Made by a program: the position numbers and the translations under genes. A stretch of 64,000 nucleotides of DNA, taken from Gadus chalcogrammus (Eukaryota; Chordata; Actinopteri; Gadiformes; Gadidae). The stretch covers positions 5,246,641 through 5,310,640 of the forward strand of contig NC_079420.1 in NCBI RefSeq assembly GCF_026213295.1. Direction: 5' to 3'. The notes beneath the pieces are model-generated. The model saw only the letters and a program-made list of their open reading frames with translations. It was not told the origin of the DNA and did no database searches. Below, one piece after another: positions 1 through 13,174 of the stretch. The number at the start of each line of letters is the position of its first letter. Position 1 is the stretch's first letter.

Positions 1-1412
<1,412 letters not shown>

Positions 1413-2165
1413 CTGTGTCACGTTAAAATTGTACCGGGGGCGAAAATTGTACCGGCCTACGTCATCGTTTGTTTACATCCTGACAACCTGCCCTGCAACA
1501 GACGACGCGATGCAGAAAACATGTTTCCAAACGACGAAATAACATAATACAGATAGCGGATCGCTATCTGTATTATGATGGATAGCGATAACACTTGTTT
1601 TTACTTTATATTTGTATTGTATTTAATTGTTTAATCGAAACAATAAAAAAAATTGCCCGCAAAACGGGCGATCGCGTCAAATGACAAATGTTTTGCCCGC
1701 GAAACGGGCGATCGCGTCAAATGACGTAGGAGGGTTAATGAAACATAATACAGATAACGGATCGCTAGAAAACACTTGTTTTTACTTTATATTTGCATTG
1801 TATTGAATTGTTTAATCGAATTTAGCTAGTAAACTGAGTGTTTTAAGCAGGTTTCATAGTCTAGAATGTTCAAGAACCTTCCTACGTGATTTGACGCGTC
1901 ATTTGACGCGATCGCCCGTTTCGCGGTCAAGTTTCTTTATTGTTTCGATTAAACAATTAAATACAATACAAATACAAGTGTTATCGCTATATATCATAAT
2001 TCAGATAGCGATCCGCTATCTGTATTTGTTATTTCATCGTTTGGAAACATGTTTTCTGCATCGCGTCGTCTGTTGCAGGGCAGGTTGTCAGGTTGTCAGG
2101 ATGTAAACAAACGATGACGTAGGCCGGTACAATTTTCGCCCCCGGTACAATTTTAACGTGACAGC
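1413..2165. mobile_element. Foldback-type DNA element with long inverted arms
   Basis: The left arm (about 1415-1620) reappears as its reverse complement at about 1960-2163. The ends are TGTCACGTTAAAATTGTACC and its complement. Each terminus contains an internal direct repeat of AAAATTGTACCGG about 17 bp apart. Inner subrepeats built on CGGGCGATCGCGTCAAATGA occur at about 1666, 1706 and, inverted, 1893-1925. There is no transposase, so it is non-autonomous. A related copy is at 3181-3763. Confidence 0.75.
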
Positions 2166-2843
2166 TGCATCCGAATACTCGTACTTGCATACTATATAGT
2201 ATGCATTTTGTAGTATGCGAAAAATCTAGCGCGTCCGAATACTGTAGTATGCATTCTGTAGTACGGAAATCATTTCCGAATGCATACTACCGCCAAAGTG
2301 AACCACGGACCACACTACGCTATCCCACAATGCAACCGGAGTCTGGTAACAAACGAAGAAGAGATGGCTGACCCGACACCACCAACAGCGGCTTTTTATT
2401 TGTGTGTGTGTGTGTGTTCAATAAAAAAGGAAAAATTAACTTCAATCGTCTTTTTCACGGAGTAACAAATAACTGTAAATGTATTATTATTATTCCAAAA
2501 AAATGACTTACCAAATGTCCACATATATACAACATAACCTGCCGGTAAGTCGCTCTACGAGATGACCGACGACGACGCCTTCTAGCAGAGATATCCATTT
2601 CAAGAGCCATTCGCGTAGAAAGAGAATTTTTTTTATTTAATAGCAACGATAACAAGACGGAAAACAGGTACATTTTGCCGCCATCTGGGGGGAGATACGT
2701 CCACTCCAAACATCCGGTGGAGTTTCGGCGGCGTTCGGAGGCGTTCTACGCATGTCTGTAGACCGTACTACACAGTCAAGTGTAGTATGGTCAAGTAGTA
2801 GACACTAGACAGAAATAGTATGTACTAGGTATTCGGATGCAGC
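2164..2843. mobile_element. MITE with 15-bp terminal inverted repeats
   Basis: It starts GCTGCATCCGAATAC (2164-2178) and ends with the exact reverse complement (2829-2843). Subterminal regions are rich in TAGTATGC and GTAGTATG words, also in inverted orientation. No transposase is encoded. The element abuts the previous foldback element directly. Confidence 0.7.
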
Positions 2844-3180
2844 CTAAACTTCAAGATTAGCCCGTTTTGAGTACGACATCCGGGTCCTTGAAGTATACTT
2901 CTTTTCGCCAGATCTGAATTTGAACGTACTAATTACTTAAAATTTGGCTAGTAAGTACGGACAGTACGGGTATTGGAACACGGCATTGGCCCATGCATTG
3001 GCCTGATGCGTACTTTGAATTGGAACAGTACTTGGTCTACGACTGATGACGTTTCACAAGAACGCAAGCACACAAGTACAGAAAAGAACGCGAATTCCGT
3101 GGACGCATCCTTCGAAGGGTGCATATGAAGGGCGATTGCGTCACTGCGACGTGCCAAGGGCTGTCCCATTTCGAAGGCTC
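2844..3180. other. Intergenic, probable MITE remnant
   Basis: Contains AAGTATACTT and GTACTTG words similar to the elements on both sides. No gene is supported. Confidence 0.35.
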
Positions 3181-3763
3181 TGTCATGCCAAATTTGTACC
3201 GGCTGCCAAATTTGTACCGGGCGCGTCATCCATACGTAATCCACTCCAAATCTGCCTGGCAACAGATGATCGCTTCGTCCGTTGCATGGCAACGGACGAT
3301 CGCGTCGAATGACGTGAACATTCGCGAACCTTCTATCTAGCGATCCGTTATCTGTATTGTGCTATTTCTGCTTTAAACACTCAGTTTACTTGCTAAATTT
3401 GATTAAACAATTAAATACAATACAAATATAAAGTAAAAACAAGTGTTATCTGTAATGATATCAACATCAGTTATTAGACCGTCACACGGAGCATGCGCAG
3501 TTGGATTGGCGCGCTGCATGTTGATGTCTGTTCCAAGATACATCGTGTGTTTCTTAAGGAACCCAACAAAACATTACATTATCTAGCGATCCGTTAACTG
3601 TATTATGTTATTTCCTCTTTGGCAACATGAGCGCGAATGTTTTTTGAAACCTGCCCGGCAACGGACGACGCGATCATCTGCTGCCAATGCAGGTTTGTAA
3701 TGGATTACGTATGGATGACGCGCCCGGTACAAATTTGGCAGCTGGTACAAATTTGGCATGACA
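3181..3763. mobile_element. Second foldback-type element, diverged relative of 1413-2165
   Basis: It begins TGTCATGCCAAATTTGTACC and ends with the reverse complement at 3744-3763. Each terminus holds a tandem AAATTTGTACC pair, as in the 1413-2165 element. Internal sequence at 3333-3452 matches the reverse complement of 1747-1845 in the first element. Weaker inverted similarity seems to continue about 25 bp outside both ends. Confidence 0.7.
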
Positions 3764-3880
3764 GCTCCTTCAAATGCGGCCGACAAATGCAGCCTTCATT
3801 TCCCGGATATCAATGATACACCCGTATCCTTCACGGCCCAATGTTTCCAATGATTCATTTCGCATCGGATTTCATTACAG

Positions 3881-5021
3881 ATGGCGGCGGCAACTTTTAC
3901 ATTTAAATGTAAGTATTTGGTTTCAAGTTACTCGAATATTTCACAACACAAAAAGAAGAAAGTGCCCATAGAACCTTAAAACCCATAAAACGTCAAACGT
4001 TATTATTACCTTAAAACCTTAATATTTCGTTAAAATAATAGGCAATAGATAGTAAGGTAACGGTACAAGCTAACTAGCATCCGACAAGAGGTCAAAATGC
4101 TTACATTTACCGAAATTGTGGCGATTATATAACGTTACTTCATATTATGTTACGTTAGATAAATTAATAAACTACGGCGAACAGGTTGTGGAGCCTGTTT
4201 GGTTTTCGGACAGTAACGTTACAAACGTTGAGTTTGTTTAAACAACTAACTAATAGTAATACGAACAAAACTAATACTAACATTTGGTTTAAGTTTAGGG
4301 AGCCAGGAGCATACTGCTGCATTCATTAAATTGAGGGGGGAGAAGGATGCGCTTTTCACCGGGGTCAAATACTCTGCAAGTGTGGCTTGGGGGTAAGGAA
4401 ACGATAGTTTATTTATATCGTTAGTTAGTTTATAATAAATATAGATAATTCATATATATAATTATTTGAATTTGAAAAAGAAATATAAAGTATGTACACG
4501 TAATTTTAAAGATACATTCTTGGTTTTAACCATGCAAGTTCATAAACACTTGCTGAAATTTGTTTTGCTACTGCTGTTGTGGTTAACTGCCATGATTGAT
4601 TTCCTCTGCCTTAGGATTGCAAGTTTCCACGTTCAGGAGAGGGAGTAAGCGGGAAACCCACTGCTGCCACTTGGCCCTGGTTTGTCCTCATGGATGAGGT
4701 ATTGGGACAGAGGCATTCCATCACCCCCCCTGTCCTAATTGCCTCCATGCCTGAGGATACACCAGGGCCAAGTACAGCAGTGGTGGATCAGGAGGTGGAG
4801 GACGAGGAGGAGGAAAGACAGCGAGGGCCACGGTCCAGGCAGAGGAAGAGGAAAAGAGGAAGAGACAGAGGCAGAGGAAAAGGGGCAGAGATGACGAACT
4901 TCTTGACCTCTTAAAAGAGGACCTGAGGTTCCAAAGGGAGGCAGAGGGCAGAAGAGCCCAGGAGAGCAGGGAAAGAATGGAGAGGCTTTTCTCCATTTTA
5001 GAGAGAATAGCTGACAAATAA
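3881..5021 (+). pseudogene. Broken Myb/SANT-like DNA-binding domain gene
   Basis: Exon 1 (3881-3908) encodes MAAATFTFK and half a Trp codon, followed by donor GTAAGT. Exon 2 (4299-4392) completes the Trp and reads SQEHTAAFIKLRGEKDALFT onwards, ending at donor GTAAGG. This is the start of a trihelix-like Myb/SANT fold, seen in vertebrate proteins linked to Harbinger transposons. An exon remnant ending NLKKKYK lies at 4467-4487. The exon from 4614 reads DCKFPRSGEGVSGKPTAATW, then an acidic stretch and an Arg-rich stretch. The part that normally encodes the second half of the domain is missing before NLKKKYK, with no acceptor site. The reading frame also shifts by one base near 4885-4895: one frame stops at 4914, and another carries the natural-looking coiled-coil end up to the stop at 5019-5021. 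I call it a decayed copy. A functional alternative form spliced differently is possible but less likely. Confidence 0.6.
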
Positions 5022-6800
5022 TTAATAATAATGTTCAATAAGAAAGTTCAATAAGAAAGTGTTAATAAAGTTGTTATATTTCAACACAGTTTATTTTTCT
5101 TAAACCCCAACTGTAGTTACATGGTTTCATGTACGTAACTATTTACATCTATTTACAATACAACTATTGAAAAAAACAAACAGAATTGAGCAGAGCAGGG
5201 AGCCCCTGGTGCTGGTGCTGCTGGAGCCGGATGGGCTGCCACATTAAAGACCCTGGTGTCTCTCCTGTCAGTGGGACATCCAGGGGTGGTCTCCAGAGTG
5301 TGTGGGAGACGCCTCTCTCCACTGTCCACCACATCTACCAAGAATAAGAAAGTCATACAAAAAACTACTTCACAACCTCATTTTGACAAAAGAAATCTCG
5401 CCATAAATTATTTTAACTGGCAGAATCTACAAAACATTTTAAATAAATAGAAATCATAGCTTTTCAATTATTTTACTTGCCTGTATATATTGGTTGTCAG
5501 GGTGGGCCTCCTCCAGGGCAGACACCTCTGCAGACAGCTGTTAACATGAAATATTGTACAGGGAGAGGGCTGTGGCCGCAATCGATGGAGGAGGCAGTCA
5601 GGTGTGCAGGAAGACAACAACAGGTGTATGATGGACAGGGATCTGACATGGACAGGGAATTTTCAGAGGAAATCAGGCCTACTGTAGGCCTATGTAAGTA
5701 AAATTAAAGATTTCTAGGATAGTATAAATGATAACTGTAAATGGCAGGTGTACTTTGCTTTTGATGGAGCCATAATGTTCTATTAATAAAAATATTAATA
5801 AAATGCATTTTATTGATGGGCACCTTTCAGCACGCCTTACATGTATAATTAATAATAGATCAAAAACACTGGGTGGAGCGTGTTTGTCACTTTTGTGAAA
5901 TAGCTGGAAAGAGCTGGAGTAACGGAATAAGATGCAGCTGCAGGGCGCTGAGAGGTGATGCATGAGGCATGATGGTGGCACGGCAGACAAGTAGGGGAGC
6001 ATGATGGACTGGGATCTGATGAGGAAACAAAAGAGATTTTCTAACTTAAGATAAAATGTACTCTGAAGTTTCCAGTTTCTGCAAACAGAAGAGAAGGGGT
6101 TTAGTTAAGGTTTTGTATCATTAATAAGATAGACTGTGACAAACAATCAATCACAAACCAAAACATAGAAAAGGCCTGTCTTAGTTTAAAGCCCTCTCAC
6201 CACGTGAAGGTGCAGGCCAAGGGTGGGATAAAGCTAACTCAGTTAGTGACGGGCATACATTTAAATGTACAAAAATTACAGAGGTCATGGATCGGATGTG
6301 CTGTTCAAAAATAAATGCACTATTAAACTATGCCTTGTGCTCCGTTACGCAAGCTCCAAGTCTAGAATTGAACAATGTCTTTTTGCAGTTTTGAGTGCTT
6401 TGTGCCAACTTGTGCTCCTTCATGCAAGCTCCAAGTGTCACACTGCTTAAGAAACAGATTCCTTCCAACTAACTATTTACGAAAAATGCAATCGATAACT
6501 TATGTACAAATAAATGGTTACATTTCAACCAGAAACGAAGTTGGAGTGGCCTACACACAAAGGATTGTGATACACCAACATTGTTAACTGTCATACATAG
6601 GCTAGGTAGCTAAACAAGCTAATGAAAAATTAAATACCAACGCTGAAATGTTAGACTATTAACAATAATATAAAATTATACCGTAATCTGTTCTTTGTCT
6701 TGGGTCTTTTGAATAAATGGATAAATATATGGTGAATCATAATGATCGCAAGCAGAGGACCATGAGTTATTGAGCAGCAGCAGAACCAGTCTAAAGGCTT
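5022..6800. other. Intergenic; two possible minus-strand exon remnants
   Basis: On the minus strand, 5543-5484 reads QLSAEVSALEEAHPDNQYIQ and is followed by GCAAGT, a possible GC donor. About 5334 downwards reads DVVDSGERRLPHTLETTPGC after a possible GTAG acceptor. These may be parts of a transposon partner gene of the Myb/SANT-like copy, but I do not recognise the protein. From 5700 to 6800 I see nothing coding. Confidence 0.25.
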
Positions 6801-7426
6801 GATTCCACCGGACGCGTTACGGCAACGTTACGGCAGCGGCACGTCTTGGCCGCGGTCACCGCAGCAGATAGGTTCCACTCTAATCAATGAGACCATTTCC
6901 ACCGGGCGCGGCTGCGGAACGTCTCAGCAACGTCCCAGGAGCGGCTCGCCGTGCCGCAGCGCTATCATTCCGTAGCATTTCTATTTTTGCCGCAATCCGT
7001 TGCTGAACCGCGTCAATTTCAACAGAGCAGATCGATCAGGGCAGGAAGTGAAAAAAGTAAAAGCCATAGAGCATTCCGGTCAATTTTCAAAATAAAACAC
7101 AATAAATAAAACACCAACATTATTACGTCATGACCGGTGGCACCAGGTCAGCAGTCAATCAATCAAAGCGTCTCAAATCATCCTTTTTATAAGAACAATG
7201 TCAGAAAGGACAAAGCCTGGCATTTAATTGCAGTAGTTTTGGGAGTGGAAGGTGAGTACATTAGGTTTAGGATTATCGCGGGATCTCGTGATCTCGCGTG
7301 AATACGGCTGGCTCGCAAGGCAGCGTTGCGCTGCCATAACACGCCCGGTGGAAATGCAAGCAGGGCAAAATTCGCGGCCAAGACGTGCCGCAGCCGTAAC
7401 GTTGCCGTAACGCGTCCGGTGGAATC
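6801..7426. mobile_element. MITE with about 50-bp terminal inverted repeats
   Basis: Starts GATTCCACCGGACGCGTTAC and ends with the near-perfect complement (7373-7426). The inverted match covers about 50 bp, with a 3-bp difference at GGCAGCGGC. It contains further internal copies of the TTCCACCGG-like word near 6898. No transposase. Confidence 0.75.
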
Positions 7427-7433
7427 CCCGGGT

Positions 7434-8790
7434 TAGGCCCCGTCCACACAAAGCCGAAACGGGCGAAACCGTTACGGTTTCGATCTATCCGGTTTCGGAG
7501 TATCTCCGTTTAGACGGAGTCAAGCGAAACCGGGTAGATCTGTAGAAACGCTGTAGTACACATTCCAGGCCCATAAGGGGCGCTGCTTCTGCTACAGAAA
7601 TCCAGAAGAAAAATAAATAAGAAGAAGAGGCTAGCATGCGCATAAAGGGTGAGACTCCGCGGGCTTAACAATCATTGGCTAGACCAGGGGTACTCAAGTA
7701 GAAATGATGAGGGGCCACAAAATTTTTTTTCAGTGACTCAAGGGGCCGGTCGGTATACGTGTGACTGAGGCCGATATATGCTCTGTTTTAGACGTAACGC
7801 GTAAGCACGTAAGATACATAACCCCCCCTTGCGCGGTAAAATATCCCCCCTTACGTGCTTAAGTGCGTCGGCCAAAATTCCTGACTATGCAACTAAAACA
7901 CTACGGCCCTACGCAGCTCGCAAAGACTGTGATTGGCCAGCTAACCACATCCTGTCAGGAGTCTCACATTTCCGGTTTTACAGCATAATAGCGCCATTTT
8001 TAAAAGGCTGTGACAGAAGCGAATGAAGAATTGTGAAGAAGGAGAAGAAGAAAACACAAGAACGTATTATAATTATAAATATAAACAAGCCAGCGATTTC
8101 CACTTCCACGCCCACAGATTCGTTCGTTGCTCCCCCTACTGTTCTGGCGGAGAATCCCCTTGCAACACGCACAATCCTTAAGGAACCTTAAAGGAACCGT
8201 AAATCAAAACTTGTCTAAAACAAGTCCCTTGTGTAAATTACGTGCTTACGTCTCTGCGTCGAAAATGACCCTAAATCGGCCTTGACTGCTGCTGAGATGG
8301 ACTGTCTGCCTCGAGTTTGGGAGGGCTGGAGCAGTCTGTGGGCTGGAGTGCTATCTGTTTATCGTTGCAACCCCCAGCCTCGTTTTGAGATCGCGGCGCG
8401 CGGTTTCAAAATAAGAGCGCCCAGCACGATTTTTTTTTATTTTTTTTTTTATTTTTTTTTAAATAATTAAAAAAACTTTTCAAAACAGCTCGAGGGCCAT
8501 TAATAGACACCCCGCGGGCCACAAAAGGCCCGCGGGCCGCTACTTGAGTATGACTGGGCTAGACGGTCGAGGGGTGGGGCGATGATGTCATGGTTTACTG
8601 TTTCAGTCGGTTTCAGGCGTCCCCACAAATCCAAAACGAAACCGGGTAGATTTGAAACCACCTCCGAGGGTGGTTTCAGAAGTTTACGGTTTCGGTCAGA
8701 GGATTCGCTGGCTTCGTGTGGACGGAAGGCCGAACTGTACAAGACCTTTGCGGTTTCACCATGAAATTGGCTTCGTGTGGACGGGGCCTA
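7434..8790. mobile_element. Non-autonomous DNA element ending TAGGCCCCGTCCACAC, host of a nested insertion
   Basis: The left end TAGGCCCCGTCCACAC (7434-7449) is matched by GTGTGGACGGGGCCTA at 8775-8790. Subterminal regions repeat GAAACCG/CGGTTTC words in both orientations. The ends are flanked by TTA on the left and TAA on the right, which weakly suggests a Harbinger-type 3-bp target, but this is not decisive. The middle is occupied by a second element (7685-8556). Confidence 0.65.
7685..8556. mobile_element. Non-autonomous hAT element with perfect 8-bp target duplication
   Basis: The ends are CAGGGGTACTCAAGTAG and, at 8540-8556, CTACTTGAGTATGACTG. Immediately outside on both sides is the identical 8-mer GGCTAGAC (7677-7684 and 8557-8564). 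Eight-bp target duplications with CAGNG-type ends are the signature of the hAT superfamily. There is no transposase reading frame. It inserted into the older element 7434-8790. Confidence 0.88.
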
Positions 8791-9210
8791 AAAATCGGAC
8801 ACGTTAACGGAGCACTGAACTAGGCCCTCTCGGATGCCATTTGTTTCACTACGACTCCTTTCAGCTGCACACCTCCTTCTCCAGCAAAAAATAATTAGAG
8901 AGAACGGCTAATAAAACGCTTGAGGTGGCGTTTTGAAAAGAAAAAAAATACTTTTTTTAGCACATGGCATGAAGATAATTATGAGCCTTTGATTGATATC
9001 AAGACATTTTTTGCTGAGACACATTCCTGTACCCCACTTGTATTGGAGTGAACGGAGATATCTACTTCTGGGTCCCTTGAATCGTCAGCATGCATGCTTA
9101 AACAACTGCAATACCAGGCTTGGCCGCTGAGCACTGGTGGATTGCGGAAGTATGCGCTGTTCCTGGGGGCTTGAAGAGCCGAACACATTTGGTACTGGCA
9201 AGAGACATGA
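8791..9210. other. Intergenic, no gene seen
   Basis: A-rich and mixed sequence with no recognisable coding or RNA gene. The word CCGAACACATTTGGTAC at 9179-9195 is a direct near-copy of the right terminus of the neighbouring hairpin element. Confidence 0.4.
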
Positions 9211-9422
9211 GTACAAAATGTGTTCGGCTGCCAGATCGGCTCGGGGTCCTGCGCTTACTGATGACGTATCGACACTTGACGTATCGACACCAACCAACGG
9301 ACAAAACCCGGAAGTGTTTTAGTATGCGCATGCGCATGTAATGACATAGTTTACAGGAAGTGCGTCATTATTTCGCATCTAGGACCCCCTGAGCCGATCT
9401 GGCAGCCGAACACATATGGTAC
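9211..9422. mobile_element. Short hairpin MITE
   Basis: A perfect 23-bp inverted repeat (9220-9242 against 9391-9413, core CGGCTGCCAGATCGGC) extends with few mismatches to GTAC at both outer ends. The interior carries two copies of the ATCGACAC/CGTATCGACAC block that also occurs, inverted, at 190-240. Confidence 0.7.
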
Positions 9423-9827
9423 CCACAACGGACAGCTATCATAATATCATAGACGGTGCATCGAACGCTACTGCCTACTGGCGCTGACGAGACGGGGGGC
9501 GGCCATCTTGGAGTGGTGATCCGCTCCACAGTGCAATCCGTTTGGCAGGAGCAATGAACTGTCAGCGCATTAAATTAATCATACCTCACTGAATACCACT
9601 GATTTCCACGCGTTTTTTTGTCATACGTGTAGCTATGATAAAGGACACATGGTTTGGCGTGTTTTATCATTCATAGTTGGCTTAACAGTAATAGACTATT
9701 ATTATATGATAAGTGACCAGACGTCCGAGATCGAAACTGGGAACAAAATCCCGGAGAAGGGGAAAATAAACGGTAAGTTATTTTTATATTGAAGAAAAAA
9801 TATATGATTAGGCTATAAATATATATC
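9423..9827. other. Intergenic, no gene seen
   Basis: Sequence around 9450-9600 (GCGGCCATCTTGGA and nearby) has the look of a dispersed fish repeat. No LTR could be found that would close the adjacent Ty3/gypsy element. Confidence 0.35.
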
Positions 9828-12773
9828 CTACATAAACAATGTATGAATAGGAGGAGTTCCGCCTCCCTCACCAGCAACAACCGGGGCGAGGGGGCGGTAC
9901 GGCGAGAGTCTGTCCTGATGCAACACTACCACACGCCCCCGGGCGCCCGGCATCCGCAGCCGGCAAACCACCTCGGACACTCTGTCGAGGATTTCCCCCG
10001 GTCCCTGCCAGTGGCTCCGCAGTTTAGGGCAGACCCCCTTCTTTCTGACGGGGCAGCACACCCACACCCTGTCCCCGGGTGTGAACGCTCGTCCCCGGCA
10101 GCGAGTGTCATAGCCCCTCTTCTGCCTCACCCCCGAGGCAGCCTGAGCCTGGCGGGTGTAGTCGTGGACCACCAGCAGGCGATCCCTCAGCCTGCGGAAA
10201 TAGTCCATAGCCGCACCCCCAGCGATCTCAGGCTCGGGCGGGGACCCGAACACCAAGTCCCCCGGTGTCCGGAGCTCCCGCCCGAACATGAGGGCAGCCG
10301 GCGTGCAGTGACTGGACTCCTGCACTGCCGTCCGATAGGACCACAGGACCAGGGGGAGGTGGCGGTCCCAGTCCCGCTGGTGCTGGCTGGTGAGGATGGC
10401 GAGCTGGGTGGCCAGGGTGCGGTTAAACCGCTCCACCAACCCGTCACTCTGGGGATGGAGCGGCGTCGTCCTGGTCTTGTGCACCCCCAGCCGCCGGCAG
10501 ACCTCCCCAAAGACCTGGGACTCAAAGTTCCGCCCCTGGTCGCTGTGGAGCTCGGCAGGGACCCCGAAACGGGCAAACATCTCCTCCAACAGCCTCTCCG
10601 TGGTGGTGGCAGCGCTCTGATCCGGCACCGCATACGCCTCGGCCCATTTGGTGAATAGTCCATGGCCACGAGGACGTAGCGGTTGCTGGAGTCGGTGACT
10701 GGAAACGGCCCCAGGACGTCGACCCCCACCCGTTCCATCGGTGCTCCCACCAGGTACTGCTGGAGCGGGGCTTGGGAACGCTGGGCAGGCCCTTTCTGCG
10801 CCGTACAGGTGTCGCAGCAGTGGACATAGAGCTCCACGTCCCGTCGACAGCCCGGCCAGTAGAACCGCCCCCGCAGGCGATGCAGGGTCTTGGCGTTCCC
10901 GTAGTGCCACGCTCCCACCGAGCCGTGGACCAGCTGCAGCACCTGGGGACGAAGCGCACGGGGCACCAACAGCTGTAGAATGTTGTTCTTACCCCTAGGG
11001 TCCTGCCAGCTGCGGTGGACCACCGCGTTGTCGAGCCGGAAGCATCCCCACTGGGAGTGGTAGGCCTTCACCTCAGGCCCTCGTGCCGACACCTCCGGCC
11101 AGCTGGGGTGCTGCCCCGCCTCCAGCCAGTCCCTCACCAACGCCAGGGTCTCGTCGGCCCGCTGCTGCTGCTCCAACTGACTCCCCTGTCAGCAGGAGCC
11201 ACCCCTCCGCCTCACCGATGGTCTGGTTAGCCTCGGTGGTCTGGAGAGCCGGCACCATCGGAGACTCGTGAACCCGCTCCTCCTGTCGCAGGCAGTAGCG
11301 ACACTCCGGGTCTCCACAGGCCCGCCCTATGCTGGATCTCAAAGTCGTATTCCTGCAGAATCTCCAGCCATCGAGCCACCTGGCCCTCAGGGTTCTTAAA
11401 ACTGAGGAGCCACGTGAGGGACGCGTGGTCGGTGCGGACCAGGAAGCGCTTGCCATGTAGGCACGGCCTGAAATGCCGCACGGCCAGGACCACAGCCAAC
11501 AGCTCCCGTCGGGTCACGCAGTAATTGCGCTCCGACCGACGGAGAGTGCGGCTGAAGTAGGCGACGGGACGTTCCCCTTCCCCCACCCACTGGGAGAGGA
11601 CCGCACCGACCCCCACGTTACTGGCGTCGGTGTCGAGGACGAAAGGGCGACCAGTGTCGGGGTACGCCAGGACCGGGGCCTCGGTGAGCACCGCCTGGAT
11701 TCGGGCGAAGGCCGTGGCGCAGGCGTTGTCCCAGACGTACGGCCAGCCCGCCTCGGTTAAATGGTGGAGGGGGCTGGCGACCGTAGCAAAGTCCTAGACG
11801 AACCGGCCAGGCCCAGAAAACTCTGCAGTTCACCGGCGTTGGTGGGGGTCGGCCAGTCCCGGACCGCAGCCGCCTTGGCCGGGCAAGTGGCTACGCCATG
11901 CTCCTTCACCACGTGCCCCAAGAACAGCGTTTCCCTGGCCAGCAGGGAACACTTGGCAGGGTTCAGCCGCAACCCGGCCCGGCGGATGGCCCCAAGAACC
12001 TCCCGCAGGTTCGCCAGCGCCCCCCCGAAATCGCGGGCGTGCACCAACAAATCACCCAGGTACACGACACAACGACTCCGGGGGATGCTCGCCAGCAACC
12101 TCTCCATCATCCGCTCAAACGTCGCCGGCGCGTTGCATAGTCCGAACGGCATGACACGGAACTGCCACAGCCCCTGTCCGATGGTGAACGCAGTCTTAGG
12201 TCTGGCCTCGGGCGCCAACTCCACCTGCCAGTAGCCGCTACGCAGGTCCAGGGAGCTGAACCAGCTAGACCCCCCGATGTAGTCCAGGGCGTCGTCGATC
12301 CGTGGAAGCGGGTACGAGTCCTTCCGGGTGACCTCGTTGAGGCGCCGGTAGTCCACGCAGAACCTCCAGCTACCGACCTTCTTCTTCACCAGGACGGCCG
12401 GGGCCGCCCATGGACTGGACGAGGGCTCGATCACTCGCCCGGCAGCCATCTCGCGGACCTTGTCCTCCGCCGCCTAGACTTGGCTAGTGCTAATCGGTGG
12501 GGCCGCAGGCGGATGGGCCGAGCAGAGCCGGTGTCGATGGCATGTTGCACCAGCCCTTTCCGCCTGCAGTCCTCATCCCGAACCGCGAAAATGTCCCCGT
12601 ACTCCTCGAGTAACAGCCTCAGCTGCAGACTCTGCTGTACGTCGAGGCCAGCTCCACTGCGCAGCCAAAGCGCATTGACGGCCTCGGCGGTCTCAGGGGA
12701 AGGAAAGGCGGCAGATACAGGGCCGCGGGGAATGCAGGGACCGGGCAGAGGCAGAGGCTCCCGGGGCATAACC
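9828..12773 (-). pseudogene. Ty3/gypsy retrotransposon pol, decayed
   Basis: Read on the minus strand, the domains come in Ty3/gypsy order. A protease-RT linker lies at 12769-12431, reverse transcriptase at 12449-11757 (VDYRRLN and FSSLDLRSGYWQVEL motifs visible) and RNase H at about 11690-11300 (TDAS and TDHASLTWLL). The integrase zinc motif (HYGN...CDTC) lies near 10900-10780. The integrase core keeps its Asp, Asp and Glu in MDY, HSDQGRNFES and GLVERFNRTL. A C-terminal GPY/F-like end follows near 9930. Frameshifts separate RT from RNase H, RNase H from integrase, and the first catalytic Asp of the integrase from the rest (single-base loss near 10655). The RT active site reads YLGD where YLDD is expected (Gly codon at 12054-12056). 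No gag, no protease active site and no LTR pair are visible, so the element is truncated and dead. Confidence 0.93.
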
Positions 12774-13174
12774 TGGCGACTACTCCGCTGGCCGCCAGAG
12801 CCCCTGTGCTCCCGGGGTTTAGATCATACCCACAGGCAGCTTGCAAGACAACATACATCATTGAATCTGGGAACAAAACACTGATGTTCCTGCTGCTGGC
12901 CACTAAATTATACATTTTGTAGCAAATAAACAAATGAACAGAAATCTTCATTCTATGATACAATTGTGAGGCAACCGTTATAATGAATCACTACAGGATA
13001 TTATTCTCAGAGCCTTATCTAGACACAGAACAAGACCATTTGGAAACCAATAGTTTTGTGCTGCAGTAAAATGCGTCTGTAAGGGAACGACAGCAATGCG
13101 GAAGTAGCGTTCCATTTTTTTCTTTTTTTGGTGGCCACAATGGTGGCCACAGCCGCCCCTGGGCACCACTTGGC
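12774..13174. other. Junction between retroelement fragment and IFITM-array DNA
   Basis: No gene is seen. At 12872-13000 the sequence becomes AT-rich, and from about 13120 it runs into a copy of the DNA found upstream of the IFITM genes. Confidence 0.4.

Noticed and set aside
4690..4914. Independent 74-residue gene with Arg-rich tail
   Set aside because: It is the last exon of the Myb/SANT-like copy; the internal ATG is simply a Met within the conserved domain end.
9843..10658. 271-residue plus-strand frame
   Set aside because: It is the antisense shadow of the Ty3/gypsy integrase on the minus strand.
9721..12880. Shared word CTGGGAACAAAA at both sides of the Ty3/gypsy pol as possible LTR remnants
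   Set aside because: Only about 12 bases match (9738 and 12868), with no further similarity; this is not enough to call LTRs.
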